Shown here: positions 5,523-5,733 of the stretch, piece after piece
How the letters are laid out: each line of letters opens with the position of its first letter
Position numbering within the stretch: position 1 is the first letter of the stretch
Assembly: GCA_015258715.1 (NCBI GenBank)
Contig: JABZHR010000026.1
Coordinates: 1 to 5,733, forward strand
Direction: 5' to 3'
From: Atopobium sp.
GTDB lineage: Bacteria; Actinomycetota; Coriobacteriia; Coriobacteriales; Atopobiaceae
DNA length: 5,733 bases
Notes under the pieces: generated by a model
Database searches by the model: none
Seen by the model: the letters and a program-made list of their open reading frames with translations, nothing else
What the model was told of the DNA's origin: nothing
Program-made: the position numbers and the translations under genes

Positions 5523-5562
5523 CGGCGGGGAGGCGACTCATTGCCAGACACACTTCAAAATC

Positions 5563-5682
5563 CGCCTGAAAAGTGCAAAGAATCTGTATTTGAGCCACCG
5601 ATTCTTTTACAAAATCAGGCAAATCCACAGTTTCTTTAACGTTTTCAGGCAATATTTACAGATTCTTTGCAGAAATCAGGCG
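5563..5682. repeat. Four-copy 24-bp motif array with outer inverted repeat
   Basis: The core GATTCTTT-N7-TCAGGC, preceded by ACA or ACC, occurs four times: inverted at 5564-5587 and direct at 5597-5620, 5627-5650 and 5658-5681. The only core deviation is GTTTCTTT in the third. The seven middle bases vary freely. The direct copies start 30 and 31 bp apart, close to three helical turns. The outer copies form a 26-bp inverted repeat (5563-5588/5657-5682) with 22 matches: 15 bp and 7 bp perfect blocks around a 4-base mismatch. Two conserved blocks with a variable core look like protein-binding sites. Iteron-like or small mobile-element explanations are also open. Confidence 0.85.
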
Positions 5683-5733
5683 CACTCAAGGCGCCCCCTA
5701 GGCGTCCTCCAGATTCCCGCCGAGCTCCCGCCG
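5683..5733. other. GC-rich edge sequence, possibly the 3' end of a gene beyond the window
   Basis: Composition switches from AT-rich in the repeat array to strongly GC-rich here, with CCCGCCG repeated at 5716-5722 and 5727-5733. On the - strand one frame reads RRELGGNLEDA and stops at TAG 5700-5698, which would fit the tail of a gene entering from the right. Two other - frames are also open, so the call is weak. Confidence 0.2.

Noticed and set aside
5312..5551. 79-codon - strand frame overlapping the start of the membrane protein
   Set aside because: It overlaps the membrane-protein gene in another frame and shows no coherent domain or membrane pattern.
5509..5652. 47-codon - strand frame starting at TTG inside the repeat array
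   Set aside because: No ribosome site, built largely from the repeated DNA motif, and no recognisable product.
5564..5681. CRISPR array
   Set aside because: Units are split by variable cores, gaps between units are only 6-9 bases, and one copy is inverted; this does not fit CRISPR repeats and spacers.

Overview
The window holds a compact carbohydrate-uptake operon on the + strand, a convergent membrane-protein gene on the - strand, and two long non-coding stretches at the ends. The coding style is mid-GC with strong purine-rich GAAAGG ribosome sites, sugar PTS genes and a split two-subunit transketolase. This suggests a fermentative Gram-positive bacterium. My best guess is an actinobacterium of the Coriobacteriia (Atopobium/Lancefieldella/Olsenella type), but nothing in the window fixes the taxon.

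Region 1-634 has no convincing gene. It is markedly AT-rich up to about 560, then changes abruptly to GC-rich. It carries a 24-bp imperfect inverted repeat (105-128/260-283), a 10-bp perfect inverted repeat (88-97/231-240) and several smaller palindromes. It reads as a long control region or the trace of a small inserted element.

Region 635-4437 is the operon. Gene 1 is an ascorbate-family (UlaA/SgaT) PTS membrane permease, EIIC. Gene 2 is the matching cytoplasmic EIIB with a Cys phospho-acceptor. Genes 3 and 4 are the N- and C-terminal halves of transketolase. No EIIA and no ascorbate-catabolic enzyme is visible. The simplest reading is that the permease imports and phosphorylates a sugar whose phosphate is used directly by transketolase. 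The intercistronic gaps are unusual. A terminator-like hairpin with a T-run sits between EIIC and EIIB, and a two-copy 46-bp GC-rich tandem repeat sits between EIIB and the transketolase pair. Both could tune relative expression. A good terminator (4520-4554) closes the operon.

Region 4657-5478 (- strand) encodes an eight-helix membrane protein built from two parallel four-helix repeats offset by exactly 130 residues. I do not recognise its family.

Region 5479-5733 is intergenic. It contains four copies of a 24-bp motif (core GATTCTTT-N7-TCAGGC). Three are direct copies at 30-31 bp spacing and one is inverted, so the outer pair also forms a 26-bp inverted repeat. This array is the most striking unexplained structure in the window.
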